Source: Maritimibacter sp. DP1N21-5 (GTDB taxonomy: Bacteria > Pseudomonadota > Alphaproteobacteria > Rhodobacterales > Rhodobacteraceae). From it: a stretch of 64,000 nucleotides of DNA. The stretch covers positions 434,001 to 498,000 of the forward strand of contig NZ_JAHUZF010000006.1 of NCBI RefSeq assembly GCF_019218295.1. Direction: 5' to 3'. A model generated the notes under the pieces. The model had not been told where the DNA came from, ran no database searches, and worked only from the letters and a program-made list of their open reading frames with translations. The position numbers were made by a program, and so were the translations under genes. Within the stretch, counting starts at the first letter, position 1; the number at the start of each line of letters is the position of its first letter. Below are positions 16,477 through 24,971 of this stretch, piece after piece.

Positions 16477-17016
16477 ATGGCCCCCGCACTCGCCGCCGCG
16501 CCCTTCTCGGACGCGGCCAAGGAAGCGTTGATGGAGCTGGAGGGGGCTTTGTTCCTCTGGCACCGGATGCTGCACAAGGGCGAGATGACCGGGCGACTTC
16601 TGGCGGAAACCGGCATCGACCTGGATCCTGCAATCTTTCAGGGGCTCATGGCAGTCGTGCGGATCACCCATGGCGTCGGGCGCGACGCGCCCGCGGAGCC
16701 GACGGTGGGCATGATGGCCGAAGAAATGACCATCGACCCTTCGCGCGCCAGCCGCATCGCGAGCGAGCTGATCGGGGGTGGCTACCTCGAACGTGGCGCC
16801 GCGCAGGACGACGGGCGCAAATCGGTGCTTCTGCTTACCGAGAAGGGGCGCAAGGCCTTCCTGACCGTGCGCGATCTGCGCTGGCAGCGGATGGTGTCGC
16901 TCTTTTCCGATTGGAGCGAAACGGACATCGAGACCTTTTCCGACCTCTTCGGGCGTTATGTGGAGGGGGTCATGGGGGTGCGCGCCGACGCCCGCTCGGA
17001 CGCAAAGAGGGAGTAG
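16477..17016 (+). CDS. MarR-family transcriptional regulator
   Basis: Predicted 179-residue winged-helix dimer that probably represses the divergent exporter. The helix-turn-helix and wing appear as VGMMAEEMTIDPSRASRIA, then SELIGGGYLERGAAQDDGRK and SVLLLTEKGRKAFL near residues 80-125. Flanking helices (EGALFLWHRMLHKGEMTG; WSETDIETFSDLFGRYVEGV) fit the dimer interface. I choose ATG 16477 because AGAAAGG lies just upstream and the -10 candidate at 16432-16437 would leave ATG 16447 almost leaderless; 16447 (10 residues longer) remains possible. Confidence 0.85.
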   Translation: MAPALAAAPFSDAAKEALMELEGALFLWHRMLHKGEMTGRLLAETGIDLDPAIFQGLMAVVRITHGVGRDAPAEPTVGMMAEEMTIDPSRASRIASELIGGGYLERGAAQDDGRKSVLLLTEKGRKAFLTVRDLRWQRMVSLFSDWSETDIETFSDLFGRYVEGVMGVRADARSDAKRE

Positions 17017-17093
17017 GAGCTGAACGTCCGACGGTTTGCGGCAGGCGTCAGCATGCCTATATCTGGCCGGGAGCAATCGCTACGGAGCCTGCC

Positions 17094-17480
17094 ATGACCC
17101 CTTCGTCACAGACCGTTCTGGGACGCTATTCGACCGCCGAACAGGAGCGGATGGTGCGCGAAGGGTTCCTCGCCAAGATGCTGCGTTTCGGCAAGAAACT
17201 CCCCTTCGCGCGGGAGGCCGTGGCCTCTTTCCATGCCATGCAGGACCCCAAGGTGCCGCTTGGTGTGCGGATCGCCGTGGTGGCGCCGCTGGCCTATTTC
17301 GTGATCCCCACGGACATGATCCCGGATTTCCTGCTGGGGCTCGGCTTCACCGATGACGCACTGGTCTTCTGGGCCGCCTGGCGGTCGTTCCGCAAACACG
17401 TGACCCCGGTGCACTATGCGAAGGCGGATGAGGCACTGGGCAAAACGCAGGGCGCGCCTGAAGACGCACCCTGCGTTTGA
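17094..17480 (+). CDS. DUF1232 (YkvA-like) small membrane protein
   Basis: This 128-residue protein has the DUF1232 core around residues 60-100: LGVRIAVVAPLAYFVIPTDM followed by IPDFLLGLGFTDDALVFWAA, the typical DxIPDxxPxxGxxDD pattern between two short hydrophobic segments. Start ATG 17094 has CGGAG upstream. The C-terminal codons and the stop are part of a terminator hairpin (17443-17478). Function is unknown beyond membrane association. Confidence 0.82.
   Translation: MTPSSQTVLGRYSTAEQERMVREGFLAKMLRFGKKLPFAREAVASFHAMQDPKVPLGVRIAVVAPLAYFVIPTDMIPDFLLGLGFTDDALVFWAAWRSFRKHVTPVHYAKADEALGKTQGAPEDAPCV
17442..17480. terminator. Bidirectional terminator overlapping the DUF1232 3' end
   Basis: AAACGCAGGG (17443-17452) pairs perfectly with CCCTGCGTTT (17469-17478). 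On the minus strand it gives CCCTGCGTTTTG for the convergent ettA; on the plus strand it ends in GTTTGA, where the TGA is the DUF1232 stop. One hairpin thus serves two genes and encodes the last residues of one. Confidence 0.65.
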
Positions 17481-17496
17481 GGTGTGATCCATTCGA

Positions 17497-19152
17497 TCAG
17501 CGGGTGAATTTCTTGTATTTCAGCCGCTTCGGCTCCAGCGCATCCGGGCCCAGACGCCGTTTCTTGTCCTCTTCGTAGTCCTCGAAGTTGCCCTCGAACC
17601 ACTCCACGTGGGCCTCGCCTTCAAACGCCAGAATGTGGGTGCAGATGCGGTCGAGGAAAAAGCGGTCGTGGGAGATGACCACGGCGCAGCCGGCAAAGTC
17701 CACCAGCGCATCTTCCAGCGCCCGAAGCGTCTCCACGTCGAGGTCGTTGGTCGGTTCGTCGAGAAGGATGACGTTGCCGCCGGATTTCAGGAGCTTCGCC
17801 ATGTGGACGCGATTGCGTTCGCCGCCCGACAGAAGGCCCACCTTCTTCTGCTGGTCGCCACCCTTGAAGTTGAAGGCGCCGCAGTAGGCGCGACTGTTCA
17901 TCTGGGCGTCGCCCAGGTCGATGATCTCGGCCCCGCCGGAGATTTCCTCCCACACCGTCTTGTTCGCATCGAGCGCGTCGCGCGACTGGTCGACGTAGCC
18001 CAGCTTGACCGTGTCGCCGTATTCCACCGTGCCCTCGTCGGGCTGTTCTTGCCCGGTGAGCATCTTGAAGAGCGTGGATTTACCGGCGCCGTTCGGGCCG
18101 ATCACGCCGACGATGCCGCCCGGCGGAAGGGAGAAATCAAGGTTCTCGATGAGGAGCTTGTCGCCCATCGCCTTTTTCAGGCCCGTGACCTCAATCACCT
18201 TCTGCCCAAGGCGCGGTCCGCGCGGGATGACGATCTGCGCCTTGCCGACCTTTTCACGCTCGGACTGTTCGGCCATTTCGTTGTAGCGGTCGATCCGGGC
18301 CTTCTGCTTGGATTGACGCGCCTTGGCACCCTGACGGATCCACTCCAGTTCCCGTTCCAGCGTCTTCTGGCGCGAGCTGTCTTCCTTGGCTTCCTGCTGA
18401 AGACGCTTGGCCTTCTGTTCGAGCCAGGCGGAATAGTTGCCCTCGTAGGGAATGCCGCGACCCCGGTCGAGCTCGAGAATCCAGCCGGTGATATCGTCGA
18501 GGAAATAACGGTCGTGGGTGACGATCAGGATCGTGCCCTTGTATTCAATGAGGTGCTGCTGGAGCCAGGCGATGGTTTCGGCGTCCAGGTGGTTGGTCGG
18601 TTCGTCGAGGAGCAGCATCTCCGGCGCTTCGAGCAAGAGCTTGCAAAGCGCCACGCGGCGGCGTTCCCCGCCAGAGAGCGTCGCGGTGTCGGCATCGTCC
18701 GGCGGGCAGCGCAGTGCCTCCATCGAGATGTCGACCTGCGCGTCGAGGTCCCAGAGGTTCTGGCTGTCGATCTCGTCCTGTAGCCGGGCCATTTCATCCG
18801 CAGTCTCGTCGGAATAGTTCATGGCCAGCTCGTTGTAGCGGTCGAGGATGGCTTTCTTCCCCGCGACGCCCAGCATGACGTTTTCGCGCACGGTAAGGCT
18901 GTCGTCGAGCTCGGGTTCCTGGCTCAGATAGCCTACCTTGGCGCCCTCGGCGGCCCAGGCCTCGCCCGAGAAATCCTTGTCTTGCCCGGCCATGATGCGC
19001 ATGAGCGTCGATTTACCGGCGCCGTTGACGCCGACCACGCCGATCTTGACCCCCGGCAGGAAGGAGAGGCGGATGTTCTCGAAGCACTTTTTGCCGCCCG
19101 GGTAGGTCTTGGACACGCCGTCCATGTGATAGACGTATTGATAGCTGGCCAT
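17497..19152 (-). CDS. ettA: Energy-dependent translational throttle protein EttA (ABC-F ATPase)
   Basis: Soluble ABC-F protein that binds the ribosomal E site and gates early elongation by ATP/ADP level. The 551 residues fit EttA. Two ABC domains have Walker [10 protein letters not shown] near residue 40 and GPNGAGKST near residue 355, signatures LSGGERRR and LSGGERNR, and Walker [12 protein letters not shown] and [11 protein letters not shown]. The linker (about 240-310) is rich in Lys/Glu/Gln as in ABC-F proteins. The N-terminus [19 protein letters not shown] is characteristic of EttA. Confidence 0.96.
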   Translation of the reverse strand: MASYQYVYHMDGVSKTYPGGKKCFENIRLSFLPGVKIGVVGVNGAGKSTLMRIMAGQDKDFSGEAWAAEGAKVGYLSQEPELDDSLTVRENVMLGVAGKKAILDRYNELAMNYSDETADEMARLQDEIDSQNLWDLDAQVDISMEALRCPPDDADTATLSGGERRRVALCKLLLEAPEMLLLDEPTNHLDAETIAWLQQHLIEYKGTILIVTHDRYFLDDITGWILELDRGRGIPYEGNYSAWLEQKAKRLQQEAKEDSSRQKTLERELEWIRQGAKARQSKQKARIDRYNEMAEQSEREKVGKAQIVIPRGPRLGQKVIEVTGLKKAMGDKLLIENLDFSLPPGGIVGVIGPNGAGKSTLFKMLTGQEQPDEGTVEYGDTVKLGYVDQSRDALDANKTVWEEISGGAEIIDLGDAQMNSRAYCGAFNFKGGDQQKKVGLLSGGERNRVHMAKLLKSGGNVILLDEPTNDLDVETLRALEDALVDFAGCAVVISHDRFFLDRICTHILAFEGEAHVEWFEGNFEDYEEDKKRRLGPDALEPKRLKYKKFTR

Positions 19153-19242
19153 GGAATTCCTCGTCGTCTGGTTGGCCGCTATGTAATCGGGCAGGGGGCG
19201 CGTGGCAACGGGGGGCTGAGGACCCGGCGGTGAAGCGAGGGG

Positions 19243-19713
19243 TCAGAGCCTCTTGCGGTAGCCGATCGGGGCGCCGGGAATCTCGAACGGCTCGAAGCCT
19301 GTGCGCCGCAGGATGTCGCGGGCGGCGACGTTGTTCGGCCAGACGCTCGCGATGGCATGGGAGGTGCGGCGCGGGGCCTGCGAAAGGGCAGCGGCGAGGA
19401 GGTGGCCCCCGATGCCATGACCCCTATGCTGGGGAAGGACCGAAAGGTCGCCCAAGACCAGACTGCGACCCTTGAAATAGCTGCCGAGGATGGTCCAGGC
19501 AACGTAGCCTGCGAACTGTCCGCGCCGTTCGGCAACGGCGACCCGGCGGGCACCGTCAGGGGAGCGGATCGCGGCGGAGAAGCCCTCGATGGACGGCAGG
19601 TGGTTGAACCCCTCTTCGCGGCGGCGATGCGCCTCGACCGCGATGAAATGCAGCGTTTCGATCCGGGGAATGTCGGCGATTTTTGCCGGGCGGATGATCA
19701 GGTCGGGGGTCAT
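19243..19713 (-). CDS. GNAT-family N-acetyltransferase
   Basis: This 156-residue single-domain protein of the GCN5-related fold has beta4 RSLVLGDLSVLPQHRGHGIG containing the acetyl-CoA pyrophosphate motif (R-G-H-G-I-G), the helix GGHLLAAALSQAP, and the later NNVAARDILRRTGFEPFE that closes the fold. No signal peptide is seen. The substrate is unknown. It is divergent from the structured leader region at 19774-19947. Confidence 0.88.
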   Translation of the reverse strand: MTPDLIIRPAKIADIPRIETLHFIAVEAHRRREEGFNHLPSIEGFSAAIRSPDGARRVAVAERRGQFAGYVAWTILGSYFKGRSLVLGDLSVLPQHRGHGIGGHLLAAALSQAPRRTSHAIASVWPNNVAARDILRRTGFEPFEIPGAPIGYRKRL

Positions 19714-19841
19714 GGACCCAATATGCAGATTGGCAACATCACGACAATTGATGGCGCGCGGGGAGGTTTCGCTTTGCGATCTGCCTGTGTCGCGCTAGGC
19801 ATAGCCATGCGGGGATGGTCCCCGCGATGAGGAGATCACTC

Positions 19842-19889
19842 ATGTCGCAATTTTGCCGAGCATATCTTCCGTGGGGTCAAACCCACTAG
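19842..19889 (+). CDS. 15-codon leader ORF with strong ribosome site
   Basis: ATG 19842 is preceded by GAGGAGA (19829-19835) at 6-nt spacing, an ideal ribosome site. It encodes MSQFCRAYLPWGQTH and stops at 19889. The last codons lie inside a GTGGG/CCCAC hairpin, and a terminator follows 32 bp later. The arrangement resembles a leader peptide controlling attenuation of the DUF1127-like gene at 20030, or a small dual-function RNA. The peptide has Cys, Trp, Tyr and Arg in a short span but no run of one amino acid. Confidence 0.45.
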   Translation: MSQFCRAYLPWGQTH

Positions 19890-19920
19890 GCGCGGCCTCG
19901 TGACATGGTGACATGACCGG

Positions 19921-19947
19921 AAGGCCGCCCGCGAGAGCGGCCTTTTT
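19921..19947 (+). terminator. Strong Rho-independent terminator after the 15-codon ORF
   Basis: An 8-bp GC-rich perfect stem (19921-19928 with 19937-19944), an 8-nt loop, and a run of T's directly after. It lies between the leader ORF and the small gene at 20030, so it could act as an attenuator. Confidence 0.8.
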
Positions 19948-20029
19948 CATGACTGCCGGGATGACCCGGACACCCCTGAAAAACACCGGACCCGTGGGCG
20001 GCTTTCCTTGGATAGTGAAGGAAAGACCT

Positions 20030-20263
20030 ATGGTTTACGTGACCAATACCACCCTCAGGCCCTCGCCCAAGCGGGTCATACGGATCGGGCGGATCGTCTT
20101 CGCCGTGTTGCCGGCGGCGGCTGGCGGCAAGACCCCGCGTCGGGTCCTGCCCAAGCGGCTGACGCAATCCGTGCCGGAGCATCTCCACCGCGATGTGGGG
20201 CTCCCGCCTGCGGCCAAGCCGAGCCGGATGCCGCCGGACATTCTGGGGAGAACGATGATGTGA
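20030..20263 (+). CDS. Small basic protein with DUF1127-like C-terminal motif
   Basis: This 77-residue, Arg/Lys/Pro-rich protein starts at ATG 20030 after a good AAGGAAAG ribosome site. The segment VPEHLHRDVGLPPA (about residues 47-60) resembles the L-x-D-x-L-L-R-D-I-G-L motif of DUF1127 proteins, some of which act in RNA metabolism in Rhodobacter. The N-terminal RVIRIGRIVFAVLPAAAGGK is unlike the usual start. It lies downstream of the structured leader and is followed by a perfect terminator at 20270-20303, forming a compact unit. The family link is tentative. Confidence 0.55.
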   Translation: MVYVTNTTLRPSPKRVIRIGRIVFAVLPAAAGGKTPRRVLPKRLTQSVPEHLHRDVGLPPAAKPSRMPPDILGRTMM

Positions 20264-20269
20264 GGGTGC

Positions 20270-20303
20270 CGCCCGGCGATCGAGACAGGTCGCCGGGCGT
20301 TTT
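20270..20303 (+). terminator. Rho-independent terminator after the DUF1127-like gene
   Basis: CGCCCGGCGA (20270-20279) pairs perfectly with TCGCCGGGCG (20290-20299), followed by TTTT. It lies 7 bp after the stop of the small gene. Confidence 0.85.
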
Positions 20304-20314
20304 CGCCTGCGGGA

Positions 20315-21547
20315 TCACTCGTAGCCGGAACGCCGCGCGTCCCAGAGGGTGACGGCGTAGAGGACAAACCCGAAAGCCGACAGCGCCGCGCCGACGTAGC
20401 CCGCAACGGGGAAGTCATGGCCGGCAGCGACGAAACGCGCGGCGAGGAATGGCCCGAGCGCGTTCGCGACGTTGAAGGCCGCGTGGTGCAAGGAGGCCGC
20501 GAGTTGCTGGGCATCGCCCGCGACGTTCATGAGCCGGGTCTGCATCACCGTCGACACGCCGCCGAGGACTGCCATCAGGAAGACGGCAAGCGCCATGGTG
20601 ACGAGCCCGCCCGAAACGGCGGTGGGCAGGCACAGGAGCACGACAGCTCCGAGACCGAACGCGGCAAAGGCAGTGCGGTTGAGGTTGCGGTCGGCGAAAT
20701 ACGCCATGAGCAGGTTGAAGAGCGTCATGCCGAGACCCGCGGCGATCAGGACCAGAGCGACCTGGCTCTCGGTCCCGCCGAGCGTCGTTTTCACCATCGA
20801 GGCGATATAGGTGTAGACCGCGAAGAAACCGCCGAAGCCGACCGCGCCGGTGAGCACAGTCAGAAGCACTTGCCGGTTCCGGAGCGCCCCCAGTTCCCGA
20901 AGCGGGTTCGCGTCCGGTGCCGCCCGCGTGCGCGGTGCTTTCCACGCGACGGCGGCGGCGGTCGCAAGGGCGAGGAAGCCCACGATCACGAAGCCCGAGC
21001 GCCAGCCGATGGCGGAGGACAGGAGGCTCGCCGCCGGGACGCCGATGGTCGTCGCGATGGTCAGACCCAGAAACACTCGCGCCACCGCCGTGGCCCTCTT
21101 GTGACGCGGCACGACCCCGGCGGCGACCAGCGCAGCCACGCCGAAATATGCACCATGGGGCAGGCCCGACAGGAACCGGGCTGCCACGAACAGGCCGAAA
21201 CTCGGCGCCATGGCCGAGATCGTGTTGAAGACCGCGAAGGCGAGCATGAGCCAGATGAGAAGCGTGCGCTTGGCCAGCTTCGCCCCGGCGACGGCAAGAA
21301 GCGGCGCGCCGATCACAACGCCCAGGGCGTAGGCGCTGATCGCGTCCGCGGCCCGGGCTTCGGTCACGCCGAGATCACTCGCGAAGTTCGGCAGGAGCGC
21401 CATGGCGGCAAATTCGGTGGTGCCGATGGCGAAGGCCCCGATGCTAAGCGCGGCGATCACCGCGCCAGCCGAAGGGCCGCGGGAGGCAATGTCGGATAGC
21501 GTCGGGGCAGGGGAGAGCGGTTTCGGGTCCGCAAGGTGGTCGGTCAT
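20315..21547 (-). CDS. DHA1-family MFS transporter (AraJ/YdhP-like)
   Basis: This 410-residue inner-membrane protein has 12 predicted helices. TM1 ALSIGAFAIGTTEFAAMALL is typical of the AraJ-type sugar-efflux/drug subgroup (the G-T-x-E-F motif). Further signs are ISAYALGVVIGAPLLAVAGA, GLPHGAYFGVAALVAAGVVP, and QLAASLHHAAFNVANALGPF near residue 350. Start ATG 21547 is preferred over an upstream in-frame codon at 21601 because the extra residues are basic and non-homologous. It is alone on its strand, and the substrate is unknown. Confidence 0.88.
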   Translation of the reverse strand: MTDHLADPKPLSPAPTLSDIASRGPSAGAVIAALSIGAFAIGTTEFAAMALLPNFASDLGVTEARAADAISAYALGVVIGAPLLAVAGAKLAKRTLLIWLMLAFAVFNTISAMAPSFGLFVAARFLSGLPHGAYFGVAALVAAGVVPRHKRATAVARVFLGLTIATTIGVPAASLLSSAIGWRSGFVIVGFLALATAAAVAWKAPRTRAAPDANPLRELGALRNRQVLLTVLTGAVGFGGFFAVYTYIASMVKTTLGGTESQVALVLIAAGLGMTLFNLLMAYFADRNLNRTAFAAFGLGAVVLLCLPTAVSGGLVTMALAVFLMAVLGGVSTVMQTRLMNVAGDAQQLAASLHHAAFNVANALGPFLAARFVAAGHDFPVAGYVGAALSAFGFVLYAVTLWDARRSGYE

Positions 21548-21698
21548 GTCCGGCTTTCTGCGATGCGGGGACCCGCAGGTCCGGTTCGCCTCCCTGCGCA
21601 TGGACTACCGCAGCGAGCCGGGGTGCGGCAAGCGGGTGTCGGGTCACGTCACTGTGCGCAGGTGCACGACAGGATCCGCCGTTCTGCCGACAGGTGGG

Positions 21699-22586
21699 TC
21701 AGAGGCGCTTCTCGAAGAAATGGTCCGGGTAGGGATCGTCGTTGAAGCGGTCGATCTCGGTCCAGCCGAGACGGCGATAGAGCGACACCGCCTCGGGAAG
21801 CTGGCTGTTCGTGTCCAGACGCAGCGCCGCCATGCCCAGGTCACGGGCGGATATTTCGATCCGGGTCATGAAGCGCTTGGCGAGGCCCAGTCCCCTTGCG
21901 GACGGGGCGATCCAGAGGCGCTTGACCTCTCCCCATGGCTCGGCGTCCGCGAAGTGGCCCTTCAATCCGCCGCACCCGATGGGCAGGCCGTCGGACATGG
22001 CGACGAAGAACGCGCCCTGCGGCGCCATCATCGTCGTTGCCTCGGGGTCCTTGGAGAGATGGACCTCGAAGCCGCGCTCGAAACGGCGGGCGAGTTCGGC
22101 GTAATATTCTGTCAGGCAATAGATCGCCTCGGGCGCGCGGGGATCGGTTTCCACCAGGTCCACCGCATGTTGGCCGAGGGCGGAGGCGATGAGGTCCATC
22201 GCCGCAAGCAGTTCGCCGGCTTTCGGGTGGCTTTGCAGGAGCCGCGCTGCGCGGTCGTTCGAAAGCGCTTCGTAGGCGGCGAACTCGGCCTGACCCTTCG
22301 GCGTAAAGCGGGCCACCCGCCGCCGCGCGTCCGCGCTGTCGATGGTCGTGGCGATCAGTCCCTCCTCTTCGAGCCCGCGCAGAAGGCGGCTCATCAGGCC
22401 GCTGTCGAGGCCAAGGTAATCGCGGATCGCGGCAACCTCGGTCATGCCGCGTCCGATGGCATTGAGAACCCGCGCCGCGCCCAAGGGGCGGCCCCGGCCG
22501 AGAAAGCTCTGGTCCATGACGCCGGTTTCGCGGGTCACGGCGCGTTGGAAACGGCGGATGCGGTCGATTTCGGTCGGGGCAGACAT
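21699..22586 (-). CDS. MarR-type regulator fused to a GNAT acetyltransferase
   Basis: This 295-residue two-domain protein has an N-terminal (about 1-145) winged-helix MarR domain: VLNAIGRGMTEVAAIRDYLG, DSGLMSRLLRGLEEEGLIAT, SADARRRVARFTPKGQAEF. The C-terminal part (about 150-295) is an acetyltransferase: VKRLWIAPSARGLGLAKRF with the acetyl-CoA loop, then LRLDTNSQLPEAVSLYRRLG. Such fusions are found across bacteria, usually uncharacterised, and may acetylate a ligand the MarR domain senses. It is divergent from nadD. Confidence 0.9.
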   Translation of the reverse strand: MSAPTEIDRIRRFQRAVTRETGVMDQSFLGRGRPLGAARVLNAIGRGMTEVAAIRDYLGLDSGLMSRLLRGLEEEGLIATTIDSADARRRVARFTPKGQAEFAAYEALSNDRAARLLQSHPKAGELLAAMDLIASALGQHAVDLVETDPRAPEAIYCLTEYYAELARRFERGFEVHLSKDPEATTMMAPQGAFFVAMSDGLPIGCGGLKGHFADAEPWGEVKRLWIAPSARGLGLAKRFMTRIEISARDLGMAALRLDTNSQLPEAVSLYRRLGWTEIDRFNDDPYPDHFFEKRL

Positions 22587-22698
22587 GTCGGACTCAGGTC
22601 AGGAAAATTTACTGACGATGGTCAGATAACGATGCCAAGGTCAAGTGGCGCAACGCTATTCCGTTGACAGCTTGGGCGCGGAAGGCCAATCAGGCGCG

Positions 22699-23301
22699 AT
22701 GCGGCATGACATCCCCTACGCGCGCCCCGGCGCCAAGATCGGACTGCTGGGCGGGTCTTTCGACCCGGCCCACGAAGGTCATGCCCATATCACACGCGAG
22801 GCGCTGAAGCGCTTCCGCCTCGATGCGGTCTGGTGGCTCGTCTCGCCGGGCAACCCTTTGAAACAGCAGGGGCCGCGGGCGTTGGAGCTGAGGATCGCGA
22901 AGGCGCGTGACGTGATGCTCCATCCGCGCGTAAAGGTGACGGGGATCGAGGCGCGGCTGGGCACGCGCTTCACGGCCGAGACGCTGGAGGCACTCTTCGC
23001 GCTCTATCCAAGCACTCGCTTCGTCTGGCTCATGGGGGCTGACAATCTGGCCGGTTTTCATCGCTGGGAGCGTTGGGACTGGATCATGGAGAACCTGCCC
23101 ATCGGCGTGATTGCCCGACCCGGCGACCGCACCGCCGCGCGGCACTCGAAGGCGGCGCAGGTCTTTGGCGACCACCGCATTCCGGGGCGCCACGCCGCGC
23201 AACTGGCCGACATGCGCCCGCCGGTCTGGACGCTGGTCAACATCCCGATGCGACCGCATTCCTCGAGCGAGATCCGGGCGCGGGGGGAGTGGAAGGACTG
23301 A
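22699..23301 (+). CDS. nadD: Nicotinate-nucleotide adenylyltransferase
   Basis: Makes nicotinate adenine dinucleotide from NaMN and ATP in NAD synthesis. The 200 residues are of family length. The nucleotidyltransferase loop [17 protein letters not shown] holds the GGTFDPxHxGH-type motif, [20 protein letters not shown] is the NadD family signature, and [11 protein letters not shown] is the C-terminal ISSTxIR motif. ATG 22699 gives the usual N-terminus; a GTG at 22645 would add 18 non-homologous residues. Confidence 0.93.
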   Translation: MRHDIPYARPGAKIGLLGGSFDPAHEGHAHITREALKRFRLDAVWWLVSPGNPLKQQGPRALELRIAKARDVMLHPRVKVTGIEARLGTRFTAETLEALFALYPSTRFVWLMGADNLAGFHRWERWDWIMENLPIGVIARPGDRTAARHSKAAQVFGDHRIPGRHAAQLADMRPPVWTLVNIPMRPHSSSEIRARGEWKD

Positions 23302-23395
23302 GCCGGGGCAGTGCACTCCGTGCCGCCGTGCGATCAAGGAATTGTTTCCACTCTGCCCCTTGTCGGGACGCGAAGCCTCGGCTTTACTTGTCCGC

Positions 23396-24898
23396 ATGAG
23401 GGGAATTTCACGGCGCTTTTTTCTGTCTGGTCTGGCCTCGACTGTCGCAGGCGCGGCGGTCGCCGAGGCACCGCTCACCTCGATCCGGCCGCCACCGCGC
23501 GGGACCATTCCGTCGCCCGCTCTCGTCGCCGCGAGCACCCGGTCGGCGCCCCAGATCGACGCGCTGATCGCCGAGGCACAGCTGGGCGGTGACGTGGGCT
23601 TCGTGGTTGCGGACGCGAAGACCGGCGTCATCCTCGAAGAACACAACGGCGCGACGCCGATGCCGCCTGCCAGCGTGGCCAAGGCGGTGACTGCGCTTTA
23701 TGCCTTCGACACGCTGGGGATGGGACAGGTCTTTCCGACGCAGCTTATCGCCACGGGTCCGATTTCCAACGGCCAATTGCGGGGCGACCTGATCCTCGTC
23801 GGCAGCGGTGACCCGACGCTCGACACCGACGGGCTCGCCGACATGGCGCAGGCCCTGAAGGCCAAGGGGGTAACCTCGGTCTCCGGGAGCTTCAAGGTCT
23901 TCGGGGGTGCCTTGCCCTATGTGCGGTCGATCGACCCCGAGCAGCCCGAGCATCTGGGCTACAATCCCGCCGTGATGGGGATCAACCTCAACTACAACCG
24001 CGTGCATTTCGAATGGGCGCGCGCCGGGAACGGGTATTCGGTGGCGATGGACGGGCGGTCGGATCGCTATCGTCCCGCCGTCCAGATGGCGCGGATGAGC
24101 GTCGTGAACCGCGATCTCCCGGTCTATACCTACAAGGCCGCGGGCATGACCGACGAATGGACGGTGGCCGCGACGGCGCTGGGCAACGGCGGGTCGCGCT
24201 GGCTCCCCGTGCGCCGGCCCGACCTTTATGCGGGCGAGGTGTTTCAGGCGCTCGCGTCGGTCCATGGGATCAAGCTGCCGCGCCCGGAGCCTGCGACCGC
24301 AATGCCGGCGGGCACGCCCATCGTCCAGCACAATTCGGCGGATGTCTCGACCATCGCGAAGGACATGCTCAAGTGGTCCACCAACCTGACCGCCGAGGTG
24401 CTGGGCCTGAGCGCCTCGGCCAAACGCGGGACCGGCGGGTCGCTGGCTGCGAGCGCACGCGGCATGAGCGACTGGATGCGGCAGGGGCTGGGCGCGAAGA
24501 GCGCGTCGTTCCACGATCACTCGGGCCTCTCGGATCAGAGCCGCGTGTCGGCCGAGGACATGGTGCGGATGCTGGCCAAGATAGGGCCGGGCGGGGCGCT
24601 TCACAGCCATATGAAAGAGGTCGCCGTGCGCGGCGCCGACGGCAACACGATCGCCGAGCCGCCCTATCGCATCCACGCCAAGACCGGCACGCTCAACTTC
24701 GTCTCGTCGCTGGCGGGCTATACCACGGCGGCGGATGGCAATGTGCTGGCCTTCGCGATCTTCACGGGTGACGTGGCGCGTCGTCGGGCGCTGTCCAAGG
24801 CCGAGATGGAGATGGCGGCGGGCGCCAAGAGCTGGTCGGGCCGCTCCCGGATGCTGCAACAAAAGCTGATTTCGCGCTGGGTGACGGTCTACGCCTGA
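23396..24898 (+). CDS. dacB: D-alanyl-D-alanine carboxypeptidase/endopeptidase (PBP4 type), Tat signal
   Basis: Periplasmic class C penicillin-binding protein that trims or opens peptidoglycan crosslinks. The 500 residues resemble PBP4. Catalytic motifs are Ser93-V-A-Lys96 (PPASVAKAV), S-T-N at about 328-330 (KWSTNLTAE) and K-T-G at about 429 (HAKTGTLN). The large insert between the first two motifs, typical of PBP4, is present (LILVGSGDPTLDTDGL). The N-terminus MRGISRRFFLSGLAS is a twin-arginine signal, unlike the Sec signal of E. coli PBP4. A terminator follows at 24916-24949. Confidence 0.93.
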   Translation: MRGISRRFFLSGLASTVAGAAVAEAPLTSIRPPPRGTIPSPALVAASTRSAPQIDALIAEAQLGGDVGFVVADAKTGVILEEHNGATPMPPASVAKAVTALYAFDTLGMGQVFPTQLIATGPISNGQLRGDLILVGSGDPTLDTDGLADMAQALKAKGVTSVSGSFKVFGGALPYVRSIDPEQPEHLGYNPAVMGINLNYNRVHFEWARAGNGYSVAMDGRSDRYRPAVQMARMSVVNRDLPVYTYKAAGMTDEWTVAATALGNGGSRWLPVRRPDLYAGEVFQALASVHGIKLPRPEPATAMPAGTPIVQHNSADVSTIAKDMLKWSTNLTAEVLGLSASAKRGTGGSLAASARGMSDWMRQGLGAKSASFHDHSGLSDQSRVSAEDMVRMLAKIGPGGALHSHMKEVAVRGADGNTIAEPPYRIHAKTGTLNFVSSLAGYTTAADGNVLAFAIFTGDVARRRALSKAEMEMAAGAKSWSGRSRMLQQKLISRWVTVYA

Positions 24899-24915
24899 GC
24901 CAGAGTCAGACGGGC

Positions 24916-24949
24916 AACGGCGGCCGACAGGGCCGCCGCCGTTTCTTCT
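24916..24949 (+). terminator. Terminator after dacB
   Basis: AACGGCGGC (24916-24924) pairs with GCCGCCGTT (24935-24943), followed by a pyrimidine tract TCTTCTTC. It lies 18 bp after the dacB stop and before the convergent GST gene. Confidence 0.7.
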
Positions 24950-24971
24950 TCATGTCGAGGATGGCCTGACC

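Larger units (their letters stand above)
19774..19947 (+). ncRNA. Candidate structured leader RNA with terminator
   Basis: A weak promoter-like pair (TTGCGA 19774-19779, TAGGCA 19796-19801) precedes a run of structure. Hairpin GCGGGGA-TGG-TCCCCGC spans 19809-19825. ATGAG/CTCAT (19827-19831, 19839-19843) encloses a ribosome site. GTGGG/CCCAC (19871-19875, 19882-19886) follows, then tandem GTGACATG repeats (19900-19915), and a strong terminator with AAGGCCGC (19921-19928), GCGGCCTT (19937-19944) and trailing T's. The RNA contains the 15-codon ORF at 19842. It matches no RNA family I can name. Confidence 0.5.
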
